Below are positions 7,198 through 16,169 of a stretch of DNA of 64,000 nucleotides, piece by piece (the first letter of the stretch is position 1; each line of letters starts with the position of its first letter). The position numbers and the translations under genes were made by a program. The notes under the pieces were generated by a model. That model ran no database searches and had not been told where the DNA came from. It saw nothing but the letters and a program-made list of their open reading frames with translations. Origin of the DNA: Agrococcus jejuensis (GTDB lineage Bacteria > Actinomycetota > Actinomycetes > Actinomycetales > Microbacteriaceae); assembly GCF_900099705.1 (NCBI RefSeq), contig NZ_LT629695.1, positions 2,294,001 to 2,358,000 on the forward strand, in the 5' to 3' direction.

Positions 7198-7833
7198 ATG
7201 TCCGCCCGCCTGCATCTCGTGCGTCACGGCGAGGTCGACAACCCCGAGCGCATCCTCTACGGACGCCTCCCCGGCTACCCGCTCACCGAGCGCGGCCACC
7301 GCATGGCGGCGCTCGCCGCCGAGAGCGTCGACCGCCCGGTCGCCCGCGTCTACGCGAGCCCGCTCATCCGTGCGCAGCAGTCCGCGGCACCGTGGGTCGA
7401 GCGCGCCGGCGTCGAGCTGCGCACCGAGCACCGCATCATCGAGCCGGTCAACGCCTTCGAGGGCAAGACCCTCGCGAGCATCCGCGCCCTGCGCGACCCG
7501 AGGATGCTGCGCCTCGTGTGGAATCCGTTCCTGCCGACGTGGGGCGAGCCGTACGCGGCGATCGCCGCCCGGGTCGAGGCGGCGATGACGGATGCGCTCG
7601 ACGAGCTCGCCGAGTCGGGCGACGAGGGCGACGTCGTCTTCGTGAGCCACCAGGCGCCCATCTGGATCACCCACCGGCACCTCGCGGGCCAGCGCCTCTG
7701 GCACGACCCGCGCGCCCGCCGCTGCGCGCTCTCGTCGATCACGACGTTCGAGCGGCACGGCACGCACCTCGTCGAGGTGGGCTACGACGACCCCGCGGCG
7801 TCGATCGACGCCGTCGACCTGGGAGCAGTGTGA
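7198..7833 (+). CDS. Histidine phosphatase superfamily protein (phosphoglycerate-mutase-like)
   Basis: A 211-residue phosphohydrolase-fold protein. LHLVRHGEVDN at residues 5-15 is the RHG catalytic motif, VYASPLIRAQQSA near residue 58 supplies the second arginine, and VFVSHQAPIW near 148 the second catalytic histidine. The substrate is not determinable; the gene opens the cytochrome c maturation operon, as it often does in Microbacteriaceae. I preferred ATG 7198 to ATG 7189 because TACCAT (7185-7190) plus seven bases gives a leaderless promoter. The stop overlaps the start of the next gene by one base. Confidence 0.85.
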   Translation: MSARLHLVRHGEVDNPERILYGRLPGYPLTERGHRMAALAAESVDRPVARVYASPLIRAQQSAAPWVERAGVELRTEHRIIEPVNAFEGKTLASIRALRDPRMLRLVWNPFLPTWGEPYAAIAARVEAAMTDALDELAESGDEGDVVFVSHQAPIWITHRHLAGQRLWHDPRARRCALSSITTFERHGTHLVEVGYDDPAASIDAVDLGAV

Positions 7834-8417
7834 TGCGCACCACCCGCACCGTCCGATCGGCGGTCGCCGCCGCCGCTGCGCTCGCGATCCTCGCGCTCGC
7901 CGCCTGCTCGAGCGGCGACGGCATCGCGAACCAGGGCGACTCCGGGTACATCTCGGGCAACGGCGCCGTCGAGGAGTTCCCCGCGAACGAGCGCATCGAC
8001 GCGCCCGACTTCGGCGGCACGCTCACGAACGGCGACGAGTGGTCGTCGCAGGACCACGCCGACGAGGTCATGGTCGTGAACTTCTGGTACGCCGCATGCC
8101 CGCCGTGCCGCGTCGAGGCGCCCATGCTCACCGAGCTCGCGACCGAGTACGACGGCGACGTGACGTTCATCGGCGTCAACGTGCGCGACGGCGCAGCGCA
8201 GGCGAACGCGTTCGACGAGTCGTTCGACATCCCCTACGAGTCGATCCTCGACGCCGACACGAGCGACGCGCAGCTCGCATTCGCGGGCACCATCACGCCG
8301 ACGGCCGTGCCGACGACCCTCGTGATCGCGGCCGACGGCACGATCGCGGCGCGCGTCACCGGGGCGCTGCCCGAGGCGAGCATCCTCGCGACGATCCTCG
8401 ACGACGAGCTGGCGTGA
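7833..8417 (+). CDS. TlpA/ResA-like thiol-disulfide oxidoreductase lipoprotein
   Basis: A 194-residue thioredoxin-fold lipoprotein. Residues 1-25 form a signal peptide ending in the lipobox LAAC (lipidated cysteine at about 25). The fold carries WYAACPPCRVEAP near residue 85, with CPPC as redox centre, and the cis-proline block TAVPTTLV near 160. In actinobacteria such proteins reduce apocytochrome c cysteines outside the membrane, drawing electrons from CcdA, which is encoded next with a GTGA overlap. ResB follows; the three genes form a cytochrome c maturation (System II) operon. Confidence 0.88.
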   Translation: MRTTRTVRSAVAAAAALAILALAACSSGDGIANQGDSGYISGNGAVEEFPANERIDAPDFGGTLTNGDEWSSQDHADEVMVVNFWYAACPPCRVEAPMLTELATEYDGDVTFIGVNVRDGAAQANAFDESFDIPYESILDADTSDAQLAFAGTITPTAVPTTLVIAADGTIAARVTGALPEASILATILDDELA

Positions 8418-9145
8418 GCCCGGCCGATCCGATCTACGCGGGCCAGCTGCTGCTCGCGCTGCCCATCGCCCTCGCCGCGGGCGTCGTCGCGTTCGCGTCG
8501 CCGTGCGTGCTGCCGCTCGTGCCCGGCTACCTGGGACTCGTGTCGTCGCTCGCCGGCGGCAAGGACTCGCGTCGCCGACTGCTGCTCGGCGTCGCCCTGT
8601 TCATCGCCGGCTTCACGCTCGTCTTCGTGCTCGGCTCGTTCGTCGTCGGCGCCTCGAGCGAGTTCCTCATCCGCTACCGCGACGTGCTCATGCGCGTGCT
8701 CGGCGGCGTGCTCGTGGTCATGGGACTCGTGTTCATCGGCCAGCTGACCGTGTTCCAGCGGATGTGGAAGCCGCGACAGGTGCGCGCGGGCGGCATGTGG
8801 GCGGCGCCGCTCGTCGGCATCGTCTTCGCCGTCGGCTGGACGCCGTGCATCGGCCCGACGTTCGCCGCGATCAGCGTGCTCGCGCTCGACTCCGGCACCG
8901 CCTGGCAGGCGGCGCTCCTCGGCCTCGTCTACTCGCTCGGCCTCGGCATCCCGTTCCTGCTGCTCGCGCTCGGGTTCGGCTGGGCGTCGAAGGGCGTCGC
9001 GTTCGTGAAGCGGCACATCCGTGCCATCAACATCGTCGGCGGTGCCATGCTCATCGTGCTCGGCGTGCTCATGCTGTCGGGCATCTGGATGCAGGTGTCC
9101 GACGCGATCCAGGGATGGGTGGGGAATGTCGTCACGGTCCTCTGA
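8414..9145 (+). CDS. ccdA: Cytochrome c biogenesis protein CcdA
   Basis: A 243-residue polytopic membrane protein of the DsbD/CcdA family, which passes electrons from cytosolic thioredoxin across the membrane. Six hydrophobic segments are visible. The two redox cysteines lie in FASPCVLPLVPGYLG (near residue 32) and GWTPCIGPTFAAIS (near residue 140), both hallmark motifs. The start is GTG, overlapping the stop of the TlpA-like gene by four bases. The end overlaps resB by 20 bases. Confidence 0.93.
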   Translation: MSPADPIYAGQLLLALPIALAAGVVAFASPCVLPLVPGYLGLVSSLAGGKDSRRRLLLGVALFIAGFTLVFVLGSFVVGASSEFLIRYRDVLMRVLGGVLVVMGLVFIGQLTVFQRMWKPRQVRAGGMWAAPLVGIVFAVGWTPCIGPTFAAISVLALDSGTAWQAALLGLVYSLGLGIPFLLLALGFGWASKGVAFVKRHIRAINIVGGAMLIVLGVLMLSGIWMQVSDAIQGWVGNVVTVL

Positions 9146-10787
9146 CGCCGAGGCGCCCAAGAAGGCGACGGCGAAGACGGCGAAGGTGCGCACGCCCTCC
9201 GCAGGCGACCCGCTGCGCCCCTCCGACCACGTCGACGGCACGCCCACGACGGAGTCCGCCGGCGGTCCGCGCCTCGGCCCCGTCGGCTGGGCGCGCTTCG
9301 CGTGGCGGCAGCTCACGAGCATGCGCACGGCCATCGTGCTGCTGCTCATGCTCGCCCTCGCCGCGGTGCCGGGCAGTCTCGTGCCGCAGCGCTCGAGCGA
9401 CCCGAACGGCGTCATCGCCGTGCGCGACGCGAACCCCGACCTCGTGTGGCTCTACGACGCGCTGCAGCTGCACGACGTCTACACGAGCCCCTGGTTCTCG
9501 GCCATCACGATCCTGCTGCTCGTGTCGCTCGTCGGCTGCGTCATCCCGCGCATGCGCCACCACTGGGCGGCGATGCGCGCTCGCCCGCCGAAGACGCCCG
9601 CACGCCTCTCTCGGCTCGTCGGCTTCCAGACCGTGCCGGGCACGGCCGCCGACGTCGAGCGGGCCGAGGGCGTGCTGAAGCGGCTCGGCTACCGCACCGA
9701 GCGCTACGGCGACTCGGTGTCGGCCGAGCGCGGCTACCTGCGCGAGACCGGCAACCTCATCTTCCACGCGTCGATCGTCGTCATCGTCGTCGCGATCGTC
9801 GCGGGCAGCGGCTTCGGCTTCCAGTCGCAGCGCCTCGTCGTCGAGGGCGAGGGGTTCTCGCTCTCGGGCGCGAGCCTCGACACGCTCAACACGGGCCAGT
9901 GGGTCTCGGCCGACGACCTGCCGGCGTTCGGCATCCACCTCGACGACCTCGACGTCGTCTACGAGACCGAGAACATGAACGCCATCGGGCAGCCGCTCGA
10001 CTTCACCGCCTTCGTGCAGGTGACCGAGGACGGCGACACGCACCCCGGGCAGATCCGCATCAACGAGCCGCTGCGCGTGCAGGGCAGCGACCTGTACCTC
10101 ATCTCGAACGGCTACGCGCCTGAGATCACGGTGACGAACGCCGACGGCACCGTCGTGTTCGACGAGATCGTGCCGTTCCTCGCGCAGGACAACGAGATGA
10201 CGAGCCTCGGCGTCGTGAAGCTGCCGGATGGGCTCGCCGAGCAGGTGGGCCTGCAGGGCTTCTTCTACCCGTCGGCGGCGCAGCTCGAGACGGGTGCGTA
10301 CGCGTCGTACTACCCCGACCTGCTCAACCCGCTGCTGTCGCTGCAGGTCTACACGGGCGACCTCGGCCTCGACGACGGCGTGCCGCAGTCGGTGTACCAG
10401 CTCGACACCGAGGACATGGAGCAGGTCGCCGGCCGCGACTCCGCCGAGCCCGCGCTGCTCATCGGACCCGGCGAGACGGTCGCCCTGCCGAACGGCCTCG
10501 GCACGATCTCGTTCGAGGGCATCCGCCGCTACGCCGTCATCGACGTGCACCGCGACGTCACGCAGGGCTGGGTGCTCGGCGGTGCGATCGCGCTCGTCGC
10601 CGGCCTGCTGTCGAGCCTGCTCATCCCGCGCCGCCGCCTGTGGGTGAAGGCGACCGACCAGGGCCTCGAGCTCGCGGGCCTCGCCCGCGGCGAGGACCCG
10701 AGGCTCGAGGGTGCCGTCGACGACCTGGCGCGCAGGCTGCGCGGCGACGACGCCGACGCGGAGCCCGAACCGCCGCGAAGCACCTGA
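9126..10787 (+). CDS. resB: Cytochrome c biogenesis protein ResB
   Basis: A 553-residue component of the System II cytochrome c synthase, which ligates haem to apocytochrome together with CcsB. A roughly 55-residue Lys/Thr-rich cytosolic N terminus precedes transmembrane helices near 68-88 and 123-143, a third near 212-230, a large extracytoplasmic domain (about 235-475), and a last helix near 480-503. The order matches the ResB family. The start overlaps the ccdA end by 20 bases. The last 167 bases are also covered antisense by the extended eat permease frame. Its usual partner ccsB lies 7 kb downstream, beyond the ethanolamine-type locus. Confidence 0.92.
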   Translation: MSSRSSDAEAPKKATAKTAKVRTPSAGDPLRPSDHVDGTPTTESAGGPRLGPVGWARFAWRQLTSMRTAIVLLLMLALAAVPGSLVPQRSSDPNGVIAVRDANPDLVWLYDALQLHDVYTSPWFSAITILLLVSLVGCVIPRMRHHWAAMRARPPKTPARLSRLVGFQTVPGTAADVERAEGVLKRLGYRTERYGDSVSAERGYLRETGNLIFHASIVVIVVAIVAGSGFGFQSQRLVVEGEGFSLSGASLDTLNTGQWVSADDLPAFGIHLDDLDVVYETENMNAIGQPLDFTAFVQVTEDGDTHPGQIRINEPLRVQGSDLYLISNGYAPEITVTNADGTVVFDEIVPFLAQDNEMTSLGVVKLPDGLAEQVGLQGFFYPSAAQLETGAYASYYPDLLNPLLSLQVYTGDLGLDDGVPQSVYQLDTEDMEQVAGRDSAEPALLIGPGETVALPNGLGTISFEGIRRYAVIDVHRDVTQGWVLGGAIALVAGLLSSLLIPRRRLWVKATDQGLELAGLARGEDPRLEGAVDDLARRLRGDDADAEPEPPRST

Positions 10788-12504
10788 CGCCCGACCGAGC
10801 GCCACGCATCCCGTCAGCTGGTCGAGGAGCGCGCGAGCGCAGCGAGCACGCGTCACGAGACCTCGTGACGGCCGCTCCCGCCGAGTCGCGCGCATGGTCG
10901 CGCAGGGCGGGTCCGTCGCGAGGTCTCGTGACGGCTGCAGCCTTCGGCTGCGGCCTCCTCGACCAGCTGCCGGGGAGGCGCCAACCCTTCGCCACCACCG
11001 GGTCGGGCGTCGTGTCGCCGTCGTCGGCGGGCACGCCGCGCAGGCCGCCCGAGATGGCGTACTCCTCCTCGGGCGACAGCACGAGCCGGTGCCTGCCGTA
11101 GATCGCGAACCCGATGAACACGAGCACGTAGATGATGACGATCGCGACGATCGCAGGCAGGAACGACGGGTTCACGAGCACGCCCACGAACACGATGCCG
11201 GCGATGATCGCCGCCGAGTAGGCGCCCGGCAACCCCCACGGGGAGCGGTACGGGCGGGCCGCATCCGGGAACCGCCTGCGCAGCAGGATGAACGCGACCA
11301 TCTGCAGGAAGTACGCGACGACGGCGCCCCACACGGCGATGTTCAGCACGATCGCGCCAGCGGGGCTCGCGCTGCCACCCGTGGCATCCACGACCACGAG
11401 CGCCGCGAAGCCGAGCACGGCGCCGACGAGCAGCGCGACCCACGGCGTCTGCCGCGCGCCCGTGACCGAGAGGAACCGCGGGTAGTAGCCGGCGCGCGAC
11501 AGCGAGTACATGTTGCGGCCGTAGGCGAACATGATGCCCATGAGCGAGGCGAAGAGGCCGACGAGCGCGAGCAGCGCGAGCACGGCCGCGGCCTCGGGGC
11601 CGACGATCGCCGCGAAGCCCTCGAGCAGCGGCTCGCCCGAGACGCCCGTCGCCTCAGCGCCGAGCACGCCCGTGTTGAGGAACAGCACGATGAGGCCCGT
11701 GACGATGAGCGTGCCGCGAGCCCAGAGGCCGGCGCGCGGGATGTCGCGGGCGGGGTCGTGCGACTCCTCCGCGGCGAGCGGAAGCTCCTCGATGCCGAGG
11801 AAGAACCACATCGCGAACGGCAGCGCGAAGAGGATCGGCAGGATGCCCTCCGGCAGGAACGCGGAGGCGCCGAGGGCGTCGGGGTTCGGCGCCATGTCCC
11901 ACAGCGCATCCCACGAGAACGCGCCCGAGACGAGCGCCATGACGCCGAAGGCGACGATGATGCCGATCGAGATGATCGAGACGACGATCGCGAAGCCGAA
12001 CGAGATGTTGGCGCCGGCGGCGTTGAGCGCGATGAAGACGGCGTAGAGGATGGCCCAGCACACGGGACCGGGCAGGCTGAAGCCCAGCAGGGCGCTCGTG
12101 ATGCCGTCGGCGTAGAGCGCCGAGAAGTACACGACGACCGCGGTGGTGGCGACGTACTCGATCGTCTCGGCGAGGCCGGTGGCGAGGCCGCCCCACGGCC
12201 CCATGGCGCTGCGGGCGAACGAGTAGGCGCCGCCGGTGTGGGGCATCGCGGCGGCCATCTCGCCGATCGAGAACGTGAGGCCGTAGTACATGACGACGAG
12301 CACGGCGAAGGCGATGAGCATGCCGCCGAAGCCCGCGAAGTCGATGCCGAAGTTCCAGCCCGAGAAGTCGCCGGAGATGACGGCGGCGACGGCGAGGCCC
12401 CAGAGCCCCCACACGCCGGCGCTGCGCTTCAGCCTCCGCTTCTCGAAGTAGCCGTCGGCCGCGCGCGCGTATGTGACGCCACCGACCTTCCTCTGCTCTG
12501 CCAT
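10621..12504 (-). CDS. eat: Ethanolamine-type APC amino acid/amine permease, C-terminally extended
   Basis: A 627-residue frame, of which about 1-510 is a 12-helix permease of the amino acid-polyamine-organocation superfamily. The start YFEKRRLKRSAGVWGLWGLAV, then ISGDFSGWNFG and MPHTGGAYSFARSAMGPWGG, closely recall ethanolamine permeases (Eat). It would import ethanolamine or a related amine. It is divergent from the ligase and hydrolase genes that would use the substrate. Residues beyond about 511 are encoded by repeat A and then by the antisense strand of resB, so the native stop seems lost and a tail of about 116 residues gained. AGGGG precedes the ATG. Whether the tail is made and tolerated is unknown. 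Confidence 0.85.
   Translation of the reverse strand: MAEQRKVGGVTYARAADGYFEKRRLKRSAGVWGLWGLAVAAVISGDFSGWNFGIDFAGFGGMLIAFAVLVVMYYGLTFSIGEMAAAMPHTGGAYSFARSAMGPWGGLATGLAETIEYVATTAVVVYFSALYADGITSALLGFSLPGPVCWAILYAVFIALNAAGANISFGFAIVVSIISIGIIVAFGVMALVSGAFSWDALWDMAPNPDALGASAFLPEGILPILFALPFAMWFFLGIEELPLAAEESHDPARDIPRAGLWARGTLIVTGLIVLFLNTGVLGAEATGVSGEPLLEGFAAIVGPEAAAVLALLALVGLFASLMGIMFAYGRNMYSLSRAGYYPRFLSVTGARQTPWVALLVGAVLGFAALVVVDATGGSASPAGAIVLNIAVWGAVVAYFLQMVAFILLRRRFPDAARPYRSPWGLPGAYSAAIIAGIVFVGVLVNPSFLPAIVAIVIIYVLVFIGFAIYGRHRLVLSPEEEYAISGGLRGVPADDGDTTPDPVVAKGWRLPGSWSRRPQPKAAAVTRPRDGPALRDHARDSAGAAVTRSRDACSLRSRAPRPADGMRGARSGVRCFAAVRAPRRRRRRAACAPGRRRHPRASGPRRGRGPRARGPGRSPSPTGGGAG
10815..10969. repeat. 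Repeat A, copy 1: long imperfect palindrome bounded by CAGCTGGTCGAGGAG arms
   Basis: The element begins CAGCTGGTCGAGGAG and ends with the inverse, CTCCTCGACCAGCTG. Inner segments around TCACGAGACC and GGTCTCGTGA are also complementary. A second full copy lies at 25902-26059 in opposite orientation, and a half copy at 44834-44923. No open reading frame of its own. It sits between resB and the convergent permease and is read through as the C-terminal tail of the permease. Confidence 0.8.
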
Positions 12505-12693
12505 GACGTCCCCTCGTGCGACCGGGATGGGAGGAGGCGTGCCGGCGGGAGACCGGGCGCCTTGGCGATGAGCATGCTCCTAAAGGACTGGCGTGTCTAC
12601 CTTTGCGTGTGAACTCCCTGTTACGGTGCCTGCAGCGCGACGCCACGGCAGTCGCGCTCATGGTCGGGTTCGCCGTCGAGACGGGAGTGGACG
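12505..12693. promoter_or_regulatory. Divergent promoter region of the ethanolamine-type locus
   Basis: These 189 bases separate the divergent permease and ligase genes. The stretch around 12575-12625 is AT-richer than its surroundings and contains a TCCTAAAGGA near-palindrome, which could bind the FadR-type regulator encoded at the operon's end. No convincing -35/-10 pair was found. Confidence 0.35.
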
Positions 12694-14058
12694 ATGGGTG
12701 CACGCACAGGCATGCTGACGACCGACGAGCTGGCAGCGCTCGTCGCGGCCGACGAGGTCGACACCGTGATCGTCGCCTTCGCCGACATGCAGGGCAGGCT
12801 CGTGGGCAAGCGCGTGAGCGCGCGCCTGTTCGCCGAGGAGGTCGCGGACCACGGCGCCGAGGCGTGCAACTACCTGCTCGCGGTCGACGTCGAGATGAAC
12901 ACCGTCGACGGCTACGCGATCTCGAGCTGGGAGAGCGGCTACGGCGACATGGTGCTGCAGCCCGACCTCGCCACCCTGCGGCGCCTGCCGTGGCTGCCGG
13001 GCACCGCGATGGTCATGGCCGACCTGCAGCGCGTCGCGGGCGGCGACGTCGCCCCGAGCCCGCGCGCCATCCTCAAGCGGCAGCTCGACCGCCTCGCCGA
13101 GCGCGGCCTCACGGCGTTCGTCGGCACCGAGCTCGAGTTCATGGTCTTCGACGACGGCTACCGCGACGCGTGGCGCAGCGGCTACCGCGGCCTCACGCCC
13201 GCGACCGACTACAACATCGACTACGCGCTGCTCGCCTCGAGCCGCATGGAGCCGCTGCTGCGCGACATCCGCCGCGGCATGGATGGCGCGGGCATGTACT
13301 GCGAGGGCGTGAAGGGCGAGTGCAACCTCGGCCAGCAGGAGATCGCGTTCCACTACGCCGAGGCGCTCGAGACGTGCGACAACCACACGATCTACAAGAA
13401 CGGTGCCAAGGAGATCGCCGACGCGCACGGCAAGGCGCTCACCTTCATGGCGAAGTTCGACGAGCGCGAGGGCAACTCGTGCCACATCCACCTCTCGGTG
13501 CGCGGTGTCGATGGCGAGGCCGTGATGGCGGGCGACGGCGAGCACGGCTTCTCGCCGCTCATGGAGCACTGGATCGCAGGCCTGCTCGCGACGATGCGCG
13601 AGCTGACGCTCTTCAGCGCCCCCAACGTCAACTCGTACAAGCGCTACGTCGAGGGCAGCTTCGCGCCGACGGCGATCGCGTGGGGCCTCGACAACCGCAC
13701 GTGCGCGCTGCGCGTCGTCGGCCACGGCCACTCGCTGCGCGTCGAGAACCGCGTGCCGGGCGGCGACGTGAACCCGTACCTCGCGGTCGCGGCGATCATC
13801 GCAGGCGGCCTGCACGGCATCGAGCACGAGCTGACGCTCGACGACGTCTTCGTGGGCAACGCGTACGGCTCGGATGCGCCGCGCGTGCCGACCACGTTGC
13901 GCGAGTCCGCCGAGCTCTTCGCGGGCTCGGCGCTGGCGCGCGAGGCCTTCGGCGACGACGTCGTCGACCACTACCTGAACTACGCCCGCGTCGAGCTGGC
14001 GGCCTTCGACGCCGCCGTGACCGACTGGGAGCGATTCCGCGGATTCGAGAGGCTCTGA
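12694..14058 (+). CDS. Glutamine-synthetase-like gamma-glutamyl-amine ligase (GlnA4/PuuA type)
   Basis: A 454-residue ATP-dependent ligase of the glutamine synthetase family. It has the N-terminal beta-grasp domain (VDTVIVAFADMQGRLVGKRV), the metal-binding FVGTELEFMVF block near residue 147, GNSCHIHLSV near 263 (histidine-containing substrate loop) and ENRVPGGDVNPYLAVAA near 351. It is distinct from housekeeping GlnA. Beside an Eat-type permease, a PuuD-like hydrolase and an aldehyde dehydrogenase, it most likely glutamylates ethanolamine, as Streptomyces GlnA4 does, or a polyamine, as PuuA/GlnA3 do. Specificity cannot be read from sequence alone. It ends four bases before the hydrolase gene. 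Confidence 0.85.
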   Translation: MGARTGMLTTDELAALVAADEVDTVIVAFADMQGRLVGKRVSARLFAEEVADHGAEACNYLLAVDVEMNTVDGYAISSWESGYGDMVLQPDLATLRRLPWLPGTAMVMADLQRVAGGDVAPSPRAILKRQLDRLAERGLTAFVGTELEFMVFDDGYRDAWRSGYRGLTPATDYNIDYALLASSRMEPLLRDIRRGMDGAGMYCEGVKGECNLGQQEIAFHYAEALETCDNHTIYKNGAKEIADAHGKALTFMAKFDEREGNSCHIHLSVRGVDGEAVMAGDGEHGFSPLMEHWIAGLLATMRELTLFSAPNVNSYKRYVEGSFAPTAIAWGLDNRTCALRVVGHGHSLRVENRVPGGDVNPYLAVAAIIAGGLHGIEHELTLDDVFVGNAYGSDAPRVPTTLRESAELFAGSALAREAFGDDVVDHYLNYARVELAAFDAAVTDWERFRGFERL

Positions 14059-14062
14059 ACGC

Positions 14063-14794
14063 GTGACCAAGCCCATCATCGGCGTGACGACGTACCTCGA
14101 GCAGGCCGTGAGCGGCGTGTGGGACGTGCGCGCCGCCTTCCTGCCCGAGGTCTACCTCAAGGGCGTGACGGAGGCGGGCGGCGTCGCCGTGCTGCTGCCG
14201 CCGCAGGAGGCCGACCCCGAGACGATCGCCCGCGTGCTCGACGGGCTCGACGGCCTCGTCGTCACGGGCGGCAAGGACGTCGACCCGGCACGCTACGGCG
14301 CCGCGCCGCATCCGACGACCGACGAGCCGCGGCTCGACCGCGACGCGTGGGAGGACGCGCTGCTGCAGTCGGCGATCGCGCGCGACCTGCCGTTCCTCGG
14401 CATCTGCCGCGGCATGCAGCTGCTCAACGTGTCGCTCGGCGGCTCGCTCGTGCAGCACCTGCCCGACGTCATCGGCTCCGACCGCTACAACCTCGGCGGC
14501 GGCGTGTTCGCCGAGAACCCCGTCGACGTGCATGCGGGCTCGCGCCTGTCGCGCATCCTCGGCGACGAGGGCCGCGTCATGGTGCAGAGCTACCACCACC
14601 AGGCGCTCGACCGCGTCGCCGAGGGCCTCACGGTCACGGCGCGCGGCGACGACGGCGTCATCCAGGCCGTCGAGCTCGAGGGCGTGCCGTACGGCGTCGC
14701 CGTGCAGTGGCATCCCGAGGAGGACGCGCACGACCGCCGCCTGTTCGCGAGCCTCGTCGACGCCGCCCGCGTGCACATGGAGGCGCTCGCATGA
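14063..14794 (+). CDS. Class I glutamine-amidotransferase-like gamma-glutamyl hydrolase (PuuD-like)
   Basis: A 243-residue hydrolase of the peptidase C26 group. [17 protein letters not shown] near residue 112 contains the nucleophilic cysteine, and [13 protein letters not shown] near 213 the His-Glu pair. In the Puu pathway this enzyme splits gamma-glutamyl-GABA; in a glutamylated ethanolamine pathway the analogous step would release glutamate and glycine. It lies four bases after the ligase gene and overlaps the aldehyde dehydrogenase by four bases. Confidence 0.87.
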   Translation: MTKPIIGVTTYLEQAVSGVWDVRAAFLPEVYLKGVTEAGGVAVLLPPQEADPETIARVLDGLDGLVVTGGKDVDPARYGAAPHPTTDEPRLDRDAWEDALLQSAIARDLPFLGICRGMQLLNVSLGGSLVQHLPDVIGSDRYNLGGGVFAENPVDVHAGSRLSRILGDEGRVMVQSYHHQALDRVAEGLTVTARGDDGVIQAVELEGVPYGVAVQWHPEEDAHDRRLFASLVDAARVHMEALA

Positions 14795-16149
14795 CGGCGC
14801 TGACCCTGATCGACCCCACCGACGAGTCGGTGATCGGCGAGGTGCCGATGGCGACGGTCGCCGACACGGATGCGGCCGTCGCGCGCGCCGTGCGGGCGCA
14901 GGAGGGCTGGTCTCGTCTCGCGCCCGTCGACCGCGCCCGTGCGCTGCGTCGCTTCGCAGCGGTCGTCGACGCGCACGTCGAGGAGCTCGCGCAGCTCGAG
15001 GTGCGCAACTCGGGGCATCCCGTCGGCAACGCCCGCTGGGAGGCGGGGCACGTGCGCGACGTGCTCGACTACTTCGCCGCGGCGCCCGAGCGGCTCATCG
15101 GCGACCAGATCCCCGTCGCGGGCGGCATGGACGTGACGTTCCTCGAGCCGTACGGCGTCGTCGGCGTCATCGTGCCGTGGAACTTCCCCATGACGATCGC
15201 GGCGTGGGGCTTCGCGCCCGCGCTCGCGGCCGGCAACGCCGTCGTCGTGAAGCCTGCCGAGTGGACGCCGCTCACCGCGCTGCGCATCGCCGAGCTCGCG
15301 CTCGAGGCCGGGCTGCCCGAGGGGCTGCTGCAGGTGCTGCCCGGCGCGGGCGACGTCGTGGGCGAGCGCCTCGTGACGCATCCCGACGTGCGCAAGATCG
15401 TGTTCACCGGGTCGACGGCCACGGGCGCGCGCGTCATGGCGGGCGCGGCGCAGCAGGTGAAGCCCGTCACGCTCGAGCTCGGCGGCAAGAGCGCCAACGT
15501 CGTGTTCGCCGACGCCGACCTCGAGCTCGCCGCCGCCTCGGCACCCGGCGCGGTGTTCGACAACTCGGGCCAGGACTGCTGCGCCCGCAGCCGCCTGCTC
15601 GTGCAGCGCAGCGTGCTCGACCGCTTCCTCGAGCTGCTCGAGCCCGCCGTGCGCGCCGTCACCGTCGGCGACCCGCGCGACGAGGCGACCGTCATGGGGC
15701 CGCTCGTGTCGCGCGCGCACCTCGAGCGCGTGCAGGGCTTCCTCGACGGCGCCGACGTCGCGTTCCGCGGCGACGCCCCCACGGGCAAGGGCTTCTGGTG
15801 CCCGCCCACCGTGCTGCTGCCCGCATCCGCCGACGACCGTCTCGCGCGCGAGGAGATCTTCGGCCCCGTCGTGAGCGTGCTGCCGTTCGACGACGAGGCC
15901 GACGCCATCGCGATGGCGAACGACAGCGACTACGGCCTCGCCGCGTCGATCTGGACGCGCGACCTCGGCCGCGGCATCCGCGTCGCCCGCGGCGTGCAGG
16001 CCGGCAACCTGTCGGTGAACTCGAACTCGGCCGTGCGCTACGCGACGCCCTTCGGCGGCGTGAAGCGCAGCGGCATCGGCCGCGAGCTCGGACCGGATGC
16101 GGCGCGCGCGTTCACCGAGACCAAGAACGTCTTCTTCGCCACCGAATGA
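14791..16149 (+). CDS. NAD(P)-dependent aldehyde dehydrogenase
   Basis: A 452-residue member of the aldehyde dehydrogenase superfamily. Visible signatures are [22 protein letters not shown] (about residue 127), [14 protein letters not shown] near 226 with the general-base glutamate, and [14 protein letters not shown] near 257 with the catalytic cysteine. It should oxidise the gamma-glutamylated aldehyde intermediate of the locus to the acid (PuuC-like role). The start overlaps the PuuD-like gene by four bases, showing a tight operon. Confidence 0.9.
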   Translation: MTALTLIDPTDESVIGEVPMATVADTDAAVARAVRAQEGWSRLAPVDRARALRRFAAVVDAHVEELAQLEVRNSGHPVGNARWEAGHVRDVLDYFAAAPERLIGDQIPVAGGMDVTFLEPYGVVGVIVPWNFPMTIAAWGFAPALAAGNAVVVKPAEWTPLTALRIAELALEAGLPEGLLQVLPGAGDVVGERLVTHPDVRKIVFTGSTATGARVMAGAAQQVKPVTLELGGKSANVVFADADLELAAASAPGAVFDNSGQDCCARSRLLVQRSVLDRFLELLEPAVRAVTVGDPRDEATVMGPLVSRAHLERVQGFLDGADVAFRGDAPTGKGFWCPPTVLLPASADDRLAREEIFGPVVSVLPFDDEADAIAMANDSDYGLAASIWTRDLGRGIRVARGVQAGNLSVNSNSAVRYATPFGGVKRSGIGRELGPDAARAFTETKNVFFATE

Positions 16150-16169
16150 CCCCAGAAGGACCCCACGAC

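Noticed and set aside
10815..10969. Insertion sequence
   Set aside because: No transposase gene, no target duplication visible; best described as a non-coding palindromic repeat.
12594..12630. sigma70-type promoter TTGCGT...TTACGG for the ligase gene
   Set aside because: The spacer is only 12 bases, too short for a normal -35/-10 pair.
16146..16169. SDR start at ATG 16146
   Set aside because: It would overlap the aldehyde dehydrogenase stop and adds eight residues not seen in the family. AGAAGGA fits the ATG at 16170.
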